From assembly GCA_938023075.1 (NCBI GenBank), contig CALHDG010000048.1, forward strand, positions 1 through 55,500: a stretch of DNA of 55,500 nt, given 5' to 3'. The stretch is from an uncultured Chitinophagales bacterium (GTDB lineage Bacteria > Bacteroidota > Bacteroidia > Chitinophagales > JAHDHT01). The notes beneath the pieces are model-generated. The model was not told where the DNA came from and ran no database searches. It was given only the letters and a program-made list of their open reading frames with translations. Each line of letters starts with the position of its first letter. Positions within the stretch are counted from its first letter, which is position 1. Positions 36,453 to 44,712 of this stretch are shown here, one piece after another. The translations under genes and the position numbers were made by a program.

Positions 36453-36490
36453 TATAGTTTGGGAAGGCACAATTTACGAATACTTGCTGA
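36453..36490 (-). promoter_or_regulatory. Leader of the OmpA-coiled-coil operon 2, conserved with operon 1
   Basis: On the minus strand GTGCCTTCCCAAACTATAAG resembles GTGTGCCCAAACTTTATA before the paralogous operon (17556-17595). Both lie ~40-90 bases before their start codons. The -7 box here is degenerate. Confidence 0.4.
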
Positions 36491-36502
36491 AAAAATAGCA
36501 TA

Positions 36503-37477
36503 TTACCAGTAAGCATTCAAATTTAAATAATTAGTAACATAGTCATAAATACCATCTTCTAATGTATTTAGATGGAAATTATAACCCGAAGTAACTAATT
36601 TTTTAGTTTTTGCTTCGGTAAAATATTGGTAAAAGTTTCTGATGTCTTCCGGTATTTCAATGTATTCTATTTGTGGTACCCGGTTCATTGCATTAAAAGT
36701 GTTGGTAGCCAAGTCTTTAAAACTTCTTGCAATACCAGTACCCACATTATATAATCCATTACTTGGTTGGGCATTTAGCATATACCAACAAATGTCCACT
36801 ACATCTTTTACATAAATGAAATCTCTCAATTGGTCGCCATCGGCATACTCAGGTTTGTACGATTTAAATAGCCTCATTTTACCCTCAGCTTTTACTTTAT
36901 TAAAAGTATGAAAAACTACCGAAGCCATCCTACCTTTATGATATTCGTTGGGTCCATACACATTAAAAAACTTCAAGCCTGCCCAAAAAGGAGGTTGTTT
37001 ACTGTTGGCGGCTTCTTGTAAAGCCCATTTATCAAAGTCATTTTTTGATTTTCCGTAAGGATTTAAGGGTTTTAATTGACCTACAATTTCATGACTATCA
37101 ACAAAGCCGAACTTTCCATCACCATAAGTTGCCGCCGAAGAAGCATAAATGAAGGGTAATTGGTGTTGAGTACAAAAATTCCACAATGCTTTTGAATAAT
37201 CAATATTGAGTTCTTCAAAAATTTGCCAATTTTGTTCGGTGGTGTCGGTACGCGCTCCCAAATGAATAATTCCGCTTACCGATTTTGCATTATCTGGCAA
37301 CCAATTGAACAGCTTATCTCTTTCTAACCTGCCTCTATATTTTTTGTTTAGTAGATTTTTGTTTTTTTCTTTTCTACTGAAATCGTCTACGGCAAGAATA
37401 TCATCAAACTGTTCATTATTGAGCTTTTTGATCATACAACTTCCAATAAAGCCCGCAGCACCTGTAACTATTAGCAT
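36503..37477 (-). CDS. hldD: ADP-L-glycero-D-manno-heptose-6-epimerase
   Basis: The 324-residue NAD(P)-dependent sugar epimerase has the Rossmann start MLIVTGAAGFIGSCMIKKLN, the catalytic YxxxK in NPYGKSKNDFDKW, and the HldD-typical KFFNVYGPNEYHKGRMASV and GDQLRDFIYVKDVV. It makes the heptose donor of LPS inner core. A related NAD-dependent epimerase cannot be fully excluded, but the KFFNVYGPNEYHKGRM stretch is characteristic. It follows the Rpn-type nuclease by 14 bp. Other heptose genes are not adjacent. Confidence 0.92.
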   Translation of the reverse strand: MLIVTGAAGFIGSCMIKKLNNEQFDDILAVDDFSRKEKNKNLLNKKYRGRLERDKLFNWLPDNAKSVSGIIHLGARTDTTEQNWQIFEELNIDYSKALWNFCTQHQLPFIYASSAATYGDGKFGFVDSHEIVGQLKPLNPYGKSKNDFDKWALQEAANSKQPPFWAGLKFFNVYGPNEYHKGRMASVVFHTFNKVKAEGKMRLFKSYKPEYADGDQLRDFIYVKDVVDICWYMLNAQPSNGLYNVGTGIARSFKDLATNTFNAMNRVPQIEYIEIPEDIRNFYQYFTEAKTKKLVTSGYNFHLNTLEDGIYDYVTNYLNLNAYW

Positions 37478-37491
37478 AATTAGTGAAGAAA

Positions 37492-38328
37492 TTATTTCTC
37501 TTTATCTTTTATTTTATTTATGATTTGTTGTACTTCATCTAAAGAAAGGTCCACTCTTTCAGCAATTAACTCTACCGACATACCTTTAGTTAGGCAACGT
37601 TTAACAACTTTACGTATACTTTCATTAATCGCAAATGCCAATCTGCCTCTTGCATCTTGTTCTGCCATTAAAAACTTATCGTAGGAGCGTAGTTCATCTC
37701 TCGTCCAATTATGAGCAGCGGCATCTTTGTAGGCTTGGTGTAAACCTTCATCATCTACGTGTTCGGGTATTACTTCTAATTCATCGGCATGTTTTATAAA
37801 GAAAATCCACTTTTCTACTAAGGTTTTTAATGCTTCTTTGGTAAGATGAAATTTTTTCAACTCAATAAAAGCAAAACTGATGTCTTTTAATGCATGCTCA
37901 TACGTTTTACCATTTAAAATAATATGATTGGATAAATATTCTGGACTATCGAAATAAGGGAAGTCTAAAATACCCACAAAATAAGTAGGTTTTAGTATTT
38001 CGTAATCATCGCCCGTTTCAATTTGGGTTGAATATTCTTTACAAGTATAATATTGTACCCGTTTATCAAAACCTTCCATGCTGGTCATTTGCATTTCTAC
38101 TACAAACTGCCTGCCTCTTTCATCTTTTGCCAACACATCAATTATAGAGGCTTTTTCACCGGCAATACGAGGAAACTGATAGGGATTCACAAAACTGACC
38201 GATTCAATTTTTCGTTCGCCTTCCAACTTTAAAATGGCGTTTAAAAAAGAGATAATAATTACCGTCTTCTTTTCATTTCCGAATATTTTACGGAAAGCTA
38301 CATCATTTTTTACATCAACAAATACCAT
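37492..38328 (-). CDS. Rpn-family recombination-promoting nuclease / PD-(D/E)XK transposase-like protein
   Basis: The 278-residue protein has the family N-terminus (DVKNDVAFRKIFGNEKK, then INPYQFPRI-type VNPYQFPRIAGEK). Its PD-(D/E)XK core is IIDVLAKDERGRQFVVEMQM, with Asp and the ExQ pair, followed by KRVQYYTCKEYSTQIETGDDY. A C-terminal helical segment (SVELIAERVDLSLDEVQQIINK) looks like a small helix-turn-helix. Rpn proteins cut DNA and promote recombination; most copies in bacteria are mobile or host-maintained. It sits 76 bp downstream of the HerA-like ATPase and 14 bp before hldD, so co-transcription with either is possible. Confidence 0.85.
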   Translation of the reverse strand: MVFVDVKNDVAFRKIFGNEKKTVIIISFLNAILKLEGERKIESVSFVNPYQFPRIAGEKASIIDVLAKDERGRQFVVEMQMTSMEGFDKRVQYYTCKEYSTQIETGDDYEILKPTYFVGILDFPYFDSPEYLSNHIILNGKTYEHALKDISFAFIELKKFHLTKEALKTLVEKWIFFIKHADELEVIPEHVDDEGLHQAYKDAAAHNWTRDELRSYDKFLMAEQDARGRLAFAINESIRKVVKRCLTKGMSVELIAERVDLSLDEVQQIINKIKDKEK

Positions 38329-38404
38329 AAAAATTTGGCTTAGCTCTTTTCAAACTAAACCAAATTTACAATTTTTATCTTAAAAATATTAGAATTAATA
38401 AGCA

Positions 38405-39994
38405 TTAAAACATACGTCTTCTGCGACGAGGCGTTCTTACACCCAAAGCTCCCAACAAACCTCTTGAAACTTCTCTTAACAAGGTTCTACCCATTTGACG
38501 AACCATCGTGTTTTTTGAAAGTTCTTCTACAAAAGAGCCTTCTTCGGCTTCAGCCGGTTTTCTTTTTTCACGGCTTTCTTTAGTTTCTTCTTCTCCTTTT
38601 TCTTTTTGAGATTTTAAGGTTTGCTGATGCTCCTCAGATTGAGCTTCTTCAATTTTAGCTGTCAGCATTTCAAAGGCACTTTCTCTATCAATCTCTTCAT
38701 TATACTTTTCTACAATTTTTGAATTATCTACCAAATCCATAATCTCCCCTTTCGATAATACATCCATTCGCGATTGAGGTGCCCGCATATAGGTTACTGC
38801 TAAAGGCGTAGGAATTCCTTTTTCGCTTAATGCCGTTACCAAAGCCTCTCCAATACCCAAAGTGGTGAGTACTTCATCCGTTTTGTAAAAGTCTGATATC
38901 GGATAGTTTTCCGCCGTTAGTTTGATGGCTTTTCTATCTTTTGCAGTGAAGGCTCTTAAAGCATGTTGAACTTTTAAACCCAACTGACCTAAAATGGCAT
39001 CGGGCACATCCATAGGGTTTTGAGTTACGAAAAACAACCCGACTCCTTTTGAACGAATCAACTTTACAATGGCTTCAATTTGGTCTAATAAAGCATCGGA
39101 TGCTTTATCGAAAATTAGATGCGCTTCATCAATAAAAATTGCCAATTTTGGTTTTTCGGCATCGCCTTCTTCTGGAAAAGTAGCGTAAATTTCTGCCAAC
39201 AAACTCAACATAAAAGTACTAAACAACTTCGGCTTATCTTGAATATCTACTAAACGCAAAACCGAAACTTGTGCTTGTCCTTCCTCATTTATATGCAATA
39301 AATCTTGCGGGTCAAAAGACAGTTCTCCAAAAAATTTCTCGGCTCCTTGGCTTTCTAACTCAATTATTTTTCTTAAAATAGAACCGGTAGAAGCAGTAGA
39401 TACTTTTCCATATAATTCTTCAATTTTATCTGCCCCTTCATTGGTGATATAGTTGAGCATCTTTTTAAAATCTTTCAAATCAATTAACGGCAGTTTGTTA
39501 TCATCACAATACTTAAATATGATGGCAACTACCCCTTGCTGGGCATCTGATAAATCTAATATTTTAGAAAACAACACCGGACCAAACTCGGTAACCGTTG
39601 CTCTTAACTTGGCTCCACTTTCTTCTGATAAAGTCAACAACTCGACCGGAAAACCTTTGGCTTCATATGGCAAACCAATTTTATCGTGCCGCTCATTTAA
39701 CTTTTCATTTGGTTTGGCAGCTTTAGCTAAACCACTTAAATCACCCTTTATGTCCATTAATAAAACGGGTACACCTGCATTAGATAACTGCTCACTAATT
39801 ACCTGTAAAGTTTTGGTTTTACCTGTACCCGTAGCACCGGCAATTAAGCCGTGGCGGTTCATCGTTTTTAAAGGAATTTTAACATGTAAACCCGTAACTG
39901 GTTCACCATCAAACATAGCCGCGCCCATCTCAAAAAATTGACCTTCGCTTTGATAGCCTTGTTCTATTGTTGCTTTAAATTGTTCTATTGACAT
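38405..39994 (-). CDS. HerA/YjgR-like P-loop ATPase (DUF853 type)
   Basis: The 529-residue protein has an N-terminal region leading into Walker A (GATGTGKTKTLQ, residues ~36-47) and DIKGDLSGLAKAAKPNE. It then has Walker B in KLAIFIDEAHLIF and FFVTQNPMDVPDAILGQLGLKVQHALRAFTAKD, all typical of the YjgR/DUF853 branch of the HerA-FtsK superfamily. The C-terminus is acidic (SEEHQQTLKSQKEKGEEE) and ends in an Arg-rich tail (RRRRRMF). These are hexameric DNA-translocase-like ATPases whose bacterial function is not settled. A TATTTTTG box (minus strand, 40114-40107) may be its promoter, giving a ~110-base leader. Confidence 0.9.
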   Translation of the reverse strand: MSIEQFKATIEQGYQSEGQFFEMGAAMFDGEPVTGLHVKIPLKTMNRHGLIAGATGTGKTKTLQVISEQLSNAGVPVLLMDIKGDLSGLAKAAKPNEKLNERHDKIGLPYEAKGFPVELLTLSEESGAKLRATVTEFGPVLFSKILDLSDAQQGVVAIIFKYCDDNKLPLIDLKDFKKMLNYITNEGADKIEELYGKVSTASTGSILRKIIELESQGAEKFFGELSFDPQDLLHINEEGQAQVSVLRLVDIQDKPKLFSTFMLSLLAEIYATFPEEGDAEKPKLAIFIDEAHLIFDKASDALLDQIEAIVKLIRSKGVGLFFVTQNPMDVPDAILGQLGLKVQHALRAFTAKDRKAIKLTAENYPISDFYKTDEVLTTLGIGEALVTALSEKGIPTPLAVTYMRAPQSRMDVLSKGEIMDLVDNSKIVEKYNEEIDRESAFEMLTAKIEEAQSEEHQQTLKSQKEKGEEETKESREKRKPAEAEEGSFVEELSKNTMVRQMGRTLLREVSRGLLGALGVRTPRRRRRMF

Positions 39995-40185
39995 TTTTAT
40001 ATTTCTATTAGTTATTGTATTATTTTTTATAAGACGATTGATTGTTTTGAAAGATACAATTGATAATTAATTAGAAATTCAAACAGATGCTTTTTTTGCT
40101 ACATCACAAAAATACAAAAAATATTCCGTGAAGGCTATCTGAAAGCTATACTTGCAAATTCACCTAAAATTGCCGATATTTGAAA

Positions 40186-40803
40186 ATGATGACAGCAATT
40201 CAATCGAACCAACCGGTAATTTCTAATATCAAGCAACTTGATTTTGATAAGTTGTATACTTATGATGAATATTATACTTGGCAATTTGATGACCGGGTAG
40301 AATTGATTGATGGAAAGGTGTATCATTTATTTCCAGCTCCTAATAGAAAACATCAAGAAGTAAGTATGACTTTATCTGGGTTATGGTATAATTTTCTAAA
40401 TGGAAAAAAATGCAAAATATTTGCCGCACCTTTTGATGTGCGTTTTCCAAAAAAAGATGGTAGTAAAACCAATACTGTGGTGCAACCGGATTTATGTATT
40501 ATTTGTGATTTATCTAAAATTGAAAACAGAGGTGTAAATGGCGCACCCGATTTGATTATTGAAATCCTATCGCCTAACAACCCCAACCGGGATAAAAAAG
40601 ATAAGTACAATTTATACGAACGGGAAGGTGTTAAGGAATATTGGTTAGTCCACCCTACCGAAGAATGGTTATTGATATATTGCTTAAATGATGCTGGCAA
40701 ATACGTGGGCAGTAAAACATTTACCCCAGAAGATAAAACGGTTCATTCAGTATTGTTTCCAGATTTTAAGTTGGATTTGGTTGCTTTGTTTGATTTGGAT
40801 TAA
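40186..40803 (+). CDS. Uma2-family PD-(D/E)XK endonuclease-fold protein, copy 1
   Basis: From the ATG at 40186 the protein is 205 residues. Uma2 hallmarks are VELIDGKVYHLFP, the acidic pair VVQPDLCIICD and APDLIIEILSP (PD-(D/E)XK core), followed by YNLYEREGVKEYWLVHP and a C-terminal FPDFKLDL. The family is abundant in cyanobacteria and Bacteroidota; nuclease fold is clear, biological role is not. A TTG at 40180 is an alternative start, but GATATTTG ending at 40182 resembles a -7 box, so translation may begin nearly leaderless at ATG 40186 or 40189. Copy 2 follows 44 bases downstream and is very similar. Confidence 0.88.
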   Translation: MMTAIQSNQPVISNIKQLDFDKLYTYDEYYTWQFDDRVELIDGKVYHLFPAPNRKHQEVSMTLSGLWYNFLNGKKCKIFAAPFDVRFPKKDGSKTNTVVQPDLCIICDLSKIENRGVNGAPDLIIEILSPNNPNRDKKDKYNLYEREGVKEYWLVHPTEEWLLIYCLNDAGKYVGSKTFTPEDKTVHSVLFPDFKLDLVALFDLD

Positions 40804-40847
40804 AGCCAATCACTTGCAAATCCAACTAAAATTGCCGATATTTGAAA

Positions 40848-41465
40848 ATGATGACAGCAATTCAATCGAACCAACCGGTAATTTCTAATATCAATCAGCT
40901 TGATTTTGACAAGTTGTATACCTATGATGAATATTATACATGGCAATTTGCTGATCGGGTAGAATTGATTGATGGAAAGGTGTATCATTTATTTCCGGGT
41001 CCGAATACAAAGCATCAAGAAGTGAGTGCCAACTTAACTTATAATTGGTACGGATTTTTTAGAAATAAAAAATGCAAGGTATTTGCCGCCCCTTTTGATG
41101 TGCGTTTTCCAAAAAAAGATGGCAGTAAAACCAATACTGTGGTGCAACCGGATTTATGTATTATTTGTGATTTATCTAAAATTGAAAACAGAGGCGTAAA
41201 TGGCGCACCGGATTTAATTATTGAAATCTTATCGCCCAACAACCCAAACCGGGATAAAAAAGTTAAGTATAATTTATACGAACGGGAAGGCGTTAAGGAA
41301 TATTGGTTAGTCCACCCTACCGAAGAATGGTTATTGATATATTGCTTAAATGATGATGGTAAATATGTGGGCAGTAAAACATTTACTCCTGAAGATAAAA
41401 CGGTTTGTTCCGTATTATTTCCAGATTTTAAGTTGGATTTGGTGGCGTTGTTTGATTTGGATTGA
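40848..41465 (+). CDS. Uma2-family PD-(D/E)XK endonuclease-fold protein, copy 2
   Basis: This second copy differs from copy 1 mainly near residues 60-80 (SMTLSGLWYNFLNGK in copy 1, SANLTYNWYGFFRNK here) and a few scattered residues. The catalytic-type residues (VELIDGKV, VQPDLCII, PDLIIEILSP) are kept. Copies are intact, so duplication did not inactivate either. Start codon is ATG 40848 with the same upstream GATATTTG context. After it, 41466-41678 holds no gene; I see only short hairpins there. Confidence 0.88.
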   Translation: MMTAIQSNQPVISNINQLDFDKLYTYDEYYTWQFADRVELIDGKVYHLFPGPNTKHQEVSANLTYNWYGFFRNKKCKVFAAPFDVRFPKKDGSKTNTVVQPDLCIICDLSKIENRGVNGAPDLIIEILSPNNPNRDKKVKYNLYEREGVKEYWLVHPTEEWLLIYCLNDDGKYVGSKTFTPEDKTVCSVLFPDFKLDLVALFDLD

Positions 41466-41678
41466 ACAGAATTCAAACATTGCTGGTTTTACTACAAATC
41501 TATTGAGGAGGCTTTTATCAGTTTTTAAACTACCCCGACCTTTTTCTTTCGAAAAAGCATACCTACCGATGTATCGGCACAGGCTCTTCAACATTTGAAG
41601 GGGAATTAGTCCAGCTTACCTTATATTGTAACATAAAATTGTTCCCATTAAAATGGTAGTTGAACCACATTGCTCATT

Positions 41679-42611
41679 TTACCCACCTTTAGTAAACAAC
41701 CATCCAATAAAAATTAAATAACCTAATACCAAAACAATGCCTTCTTTAAAAGTAATTTTACTATCTATAATAAAAAATAAAAAGAGCATAGTGGCAACTA
41801 CCATAACGGGTATGCTAAAATGGGTAATATTTTCAGTTATAGTAAGCGGTTGTATTAAAGCTGGAATCCCCACAATCATTAATGAATTAAAAATGTTAGA
41901 GCCTACTATATTACCCACCGCAACGGATTGTTTACCTTTTTTGGCTGCATTGACCGTTACTGCTAACTCGGGCAATGAAGTACCAAGTGCCAAAGCACTT
42001 AAGGCGATAATGTCTCCTCCAATTTTTAAGATAATAGAAATTTCTTCTAAAGATTTAATTAAATAGGTTGCTGATAAGCTAATACCAACAATACTTATAA
42101 AAAAAATAAGCCATTGTTTTGATATATTGATATTCGCATCAACCTCGCCTTCCATATCATCAATCATACCTGAACGAACGCAATATCCTAAAAAAACGAC
42201 CATTAAAACAAGGGCAATACAAGCATCAATTCGACCAAATGAGCCATCAAAACATCCAATAATTATCCAAATAGTAGATAAAATTAAAAAGGGTAAAACA
42301 CCTTTTAGCTCGCTTATGGTTATATCTATTTTACGCACAAAAACTGCCGTTAAACCCAATACTAAAAAAATATTTGATGTATTAGAACCCACCACTGTTG
42401 CCATAACTAACTCACTTTTATCAGTTAATACCGATACTACCGATGAGGCTAATTCAGGCATTGAGGTACCCAAGGCAACCAAAGTAATACCAACAATATG
42501 TTGGGGTATCCCTAAAGATTTACCTATTATTAAGCTGGAATCAACAAAAAAATCGGAGCATTTAATTAGTAATACCAAACAAGCGACAAAAACAATCGTC
42601 CAAAAAATCAT
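41679..42611 (-). CDS. Calcium/sodium antiporter (CaCA superfamily, YrbG-like)
   Basis: The 310-residue membrane protein has ten hydrophobic segments and the two alpha-repeat ion-binding motifs ALGTSMPELASSVVS (near residue 55) and ALGTSLPELAVTVNA (near 210), followed by VGSNTSNIFLVLG and VGSNIFNSLMIVG. These fit K-dependent or independent Na+/Ca2+ exchangers of the YrbG type. It should extrude calcium using the sodium gradient. It is a stand-alone gene on the minus strand, divergent from recO. Confidence 0.95.
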   Translation of the reverse strand: MIFWTIVFVACLVLLIKCSDFFVDSSLIIGKSLGIPQHIVGITLVALGTSMPELASSVVSVLTDKSELVMATVVGSNTSNIFLVLGLTAVFVRKIDITISELKGVLPFLILSTIWIIIGCFDGSFGRIDACIALVLMVVFLGYCVRSGMIDDMEGEVDANINISKQWLIFFISIVGISLSATYLIKSLEEISIILKIGGDIIALSALALGTSLPELAVTVNAAKKGKQSVAVGNIVGSNIFNSLMIVGIPALIQPLTITENITHFSIPVMVVATMLFLFFIIDSKITFKEGIVLVLGYLIFIGWLFTKGG

Positions 42612-42771
42612 GAATTTATTTAGTTATAATTCAATTTTAAAATAACTTTAGTAAAGAGTGGGGGTTTTGTAAAGGTCGCAAAAGAGATATAACGCTATTA
42701 TGGCAGATTAAATTCATTAAACTTTCTATTAATTTATTTTTGGGTATGATTTAATTGATAATTCTTATTGA

Positions 42772-42801
42772 TTGACAATTCATAATTACTTAGTAGCTTT
42801 G
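42772..42801 (+). promoter_or_regulatory. recO promoter
   Basis: TTGACA at 42772-42777 and TAGCTTTG at 42794-42801 form a -33/-7 pair with 19 bases between TTG and TA, close to the Bacteroidota consensus. The GTG start at 42810 is eight bases after the box, implying an almost leaderless mRNA. Confidence 0.7.
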
Positions 42802-42809
42802 CTTGCAAA

Positions 42810-43532
42810 GTGCTGCATCAAACCAAAGGTATCGTTTTAAAAACAACTCGCTTTAGAGAAACTAGTGCCATTGTGGTGATATATACCGAAAAATTGGGCT
42901 TACAAACTTATATTGTCAATTCCATTTTTGCTAAAAAAGCCAAAAATAAAGCAGCTTATTTACAAGCCTTGAGTTTATTGCAATTGGTAGTTTATTTTAG
43001 AGAAAATCAAAACATTAAACGGATTAAAGAGATGCAATGGGCTTTTTTATACCGGCAAATTCCCTTTCACCCAATAAAAAGAGCGATGGCATTGTTTATT
43101 AATGAAATTTTAAATAAAACCATACGAGAGGAAGAAAGCAATCCCGCAAAATTTCAATTTTTGTATGAAAGTTTAGTGGAGTTAGATGCCACCAAGATTC
43201 GGCTAAGCAATTATTTGTGTTTGTTTTTGCTTGCATTTAGTCAGCAATTAGGCTTTGCCCCATTAAATAATTGGAGCGAGAAAAAAGCGTATTTTAGTAT
43301 ACAACAAGGGCAGTTTGTAGAAGGACATATTTTAAATATCCATCAACTTAATCTAGTGGATTCTGCTTTATTGCATCAATTTTTATCCACAAAAGTTGAG
43401 GATAGGTTGGAATTACCCCTAAGCAAAATTCAACGCAAAGATTTGCTCCACCTGTTAATTCAATATTATACAGTGCATATTGAAAACTTTGGGCAGTTAA
43501 AGTCTTTGGCGGTTTTGGAGCGGTTGTTTTAG
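42810..43532 (+). CDS. recO: DNA repair protein RecO
   Basis: The 240-residue protein begins with the RecO OB-fold (TKGIVLKTTRFRETSAIVVIYTEKLGLQTYIVNSIF). It then has the helical domain with NIKRIKEMQWAFLYRQIPFHPIKRAMALFINEILNKTIREEE and a C-terminal segment RKDLLHLLIQYYTVHIENFGQLKSLAVLERLF typical of Bacteroidota RecO. It loads RecA onto SSB-coated single-stranded DNA with RecR. No cysteine-based zinc motif is present, as is common in this phylum. The start is GTG 42810. Confidence 0.95.
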   Translation: MLHQTKGIVLKTTRFRETSAIVVIYTEKLGLQTYIVNSIFAKKAKNKAAYLQALSLLQLVVYFRENQNIKRIKEMQWAFLYRQIPFHPIKRAMALFINEILNKTIREEESNPAKFQFLYESLVELDATKIRLSNYLCLFLLAFSQQLGFAPLNNWSEKKAYFSIQQGQFVEGHILNIHQLNLVDSALLHQFLSTKVEDRLELPLSKIQRKDLLHLLIQYYTVHIENFGQLKSLAVLERLF

Positions 43533-43555
43533 TTTATTGGACATTGAATTTATTC

Positions 43556-43954
43556 CTATAAACTTTTATCAATAGGATAAAAAGAATTTTCTATTTCGTG
43601 TCCGTATTTAGTAATTAACGTATCTACAATTTCTATTGAATTGCCTTCCACTATGGTTTCATCATTTACATCATTTAAAAAATACACATCGTATTCAACA
43701 TAGTATTTTATATTTTCTACTTCCTCTATTGTTTTTACATCTTTAACAATGTCAAACAATTTATCAAAACTTAAATTTTCATAAATCCATCCATCATATT
43801 CCATTATGTTTCTACTATCTTTTTGTGGATTGTAGGTTATGAAAGAGCTGTAGCCCCAATGGATTTTTTCATTAAAAAAAGAATATATTTTATTTTCTTT
43901 ATTCCATAAGTCAAATCTATCTCCAATATAAGGAAAAAAGAAAATTCTTTCCAT
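43556..43954 (-). CDS. Conserved-looking hypothetical protein, 132 residues
   Basis: I do not recognise it. It is rich in aromatic and acidic residues (RIFFFPYIGDRFDLWNKE, NIMEYDGWIYENLSFDKLFDIV), lacks a signal peptide and looks like a small cytoplasmic alpha/beta protein. It lies 23 bases from the convergent recO stop. Upstream are a truncated gene and a capA fragment, so this small region looks disturbed by duplication, and the gene may belong to an accessory island remnant. Confidence 0.65.
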   Translation of the reverse strand: MERIFFFPYIGDRFDLWNKENKIYSFFNEKIHWGYSSFITYNPQKDSRNIMEYDGWIYENLSFDKLFDIVKDVKTIEEVENIKYYVEYDVYFLNDVNDETIVEGNSIEIVDTLITKYGHEIENSFYPIDKSL

Positions 43955-44083
43955 AGAACGAGCAGGTCTAAGTTTTGTTAACTCATATTCTTCATTAATT
44001 AATTGCTGTGTTCAAGTAACAAGTTCAAAACTTTTAAAAGCAGTTAGAATAAATTATTGTTCTGTGCTTTGCTTATTTAACAG

Positions 44084-44331
44084 TTAATCTAATTCCATAT
44101 TAAAGTAATAGCCAAATTTGTCTTTGCCGATTGTTAACTCCTTTTCTAAATAAGGCGTTTTTTCAACTAGGGTCAATTTTATTAAGTCCATTTCTTTTTT
44201 TGATACGAAATGAGGCTGATAGTTGGTTGTTTTGTTGTTGCTCAATATTGGATAAATTTTTGATTCCAATTGTATAGCTGAGTTTGTCTCAATAATATTT
44301 AACTTTAGGATCATGCTGTATGGCAAGGCAT
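44084..44331 (-). pseudogene. Duplicated C-terminal fragment of the capA-like gene
   Basis: This frame encodes ~80 residues nearly identical to the last 80 of the CapA-like protein at 46866-48062 (both contain NNKTTNYQPHFVSKKEMDL and end FGYYFNMxLD). The DNA duplication spans 44023-44331 versus 46805-47112, including ~60 bases of downstream flank. The N-terminal ~320 residues and catalytic part are absent, so this is a dead fragment. Its upstream end joins an unrelated ORF at 44456. Confidence 0.9.
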
Positions 44332-44456
44332 ACGGTGTCTTTCGTTTTGACTACTATGCTTAAATCTTTAACTGTAAATTTAATACTACCTGTTTCGCCT
44401 ATTAATTTATAATCTTCAACAAATTTTTTATAAAGTTCTTCTGCTGTTAATTTCAT
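44289..44456 (-). pseudogene. Truncated gene start fused out of frame to the capA fragment
   Basis: An ATG at 44456 starts MKLTAEELYKKFVEDYKLIG and continues GSIKFTVKDLSIVVKTKDT before running into the duplicated capA DNA at 44331 in the wrong frame and stopping at 44289 (55 codons). The first ~41 residues look like a real protein start. The pattern, KFTVKDLSIVVKTKD following a helix, weakly recalls N-termini of some type II restriction endonucleases; I would not rely on it. The duplication of capA sequence probably truncated it. Confidence 0.5.
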
Positions 44457-44591
44457 TCAATTTTAATGTAATTTGTAACTTCTCAAAGATAACAAAATTT
44501 GTGTCTTTGTTATTCTGCACTATTTGCAATTGAGTTGATTTTAACAAGCAATCTACAACATTGTTTTTCTTACAAAAAAATCACTGCTTCA

Positions 44592-44694
44592 AATCTGAAA
44601 TAAAAAAATGTTGCACAAACTTAGTTTTAATGTTCCCTAATTAAAATCCTAAATTATAGTGCAACATTATGCATTCATTTGAAAGTATCAGATT
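44592..44694. repeat. Nested inverted repeats downstream of the endonuclease gene
   Basis: Outer arms AATCTGA (44592) and TCAGATT (44688) enclose inner arms ATGTTGCAC (44608) and GTGCAACAT (44659), with further symmetry inside (TTAGTTTTAA and TTAAAATCCTAA). It could be an IS or MITE remnant, or a large hairpin 3' of the secreted endonuclease gene. Confidence 0.5.
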
Positions 44695-44712
44695 GATTTT
44701 AAACTTGTCACT

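Larger units (their letters stand above)
40151..41465. repeat. Tandem duplication with 662-base period
   Basis: The stretch starting CTTGCAAATTCACCTAAAAT (40151) recurs at 40813 and continues almost unchanged through the whole Uma2 gene. Each unit carries its own gene, start context and stop, so one recent tandem duplication explains both. Confidence 0.93.

Noticed and set aside
37492-38328. The Rpn-type gene as evidence of a mobile island
   Set aside because: No terminal repeats or transposition partners surround it and it lies tightly packed with hldD, so it is treated as a resident gene.
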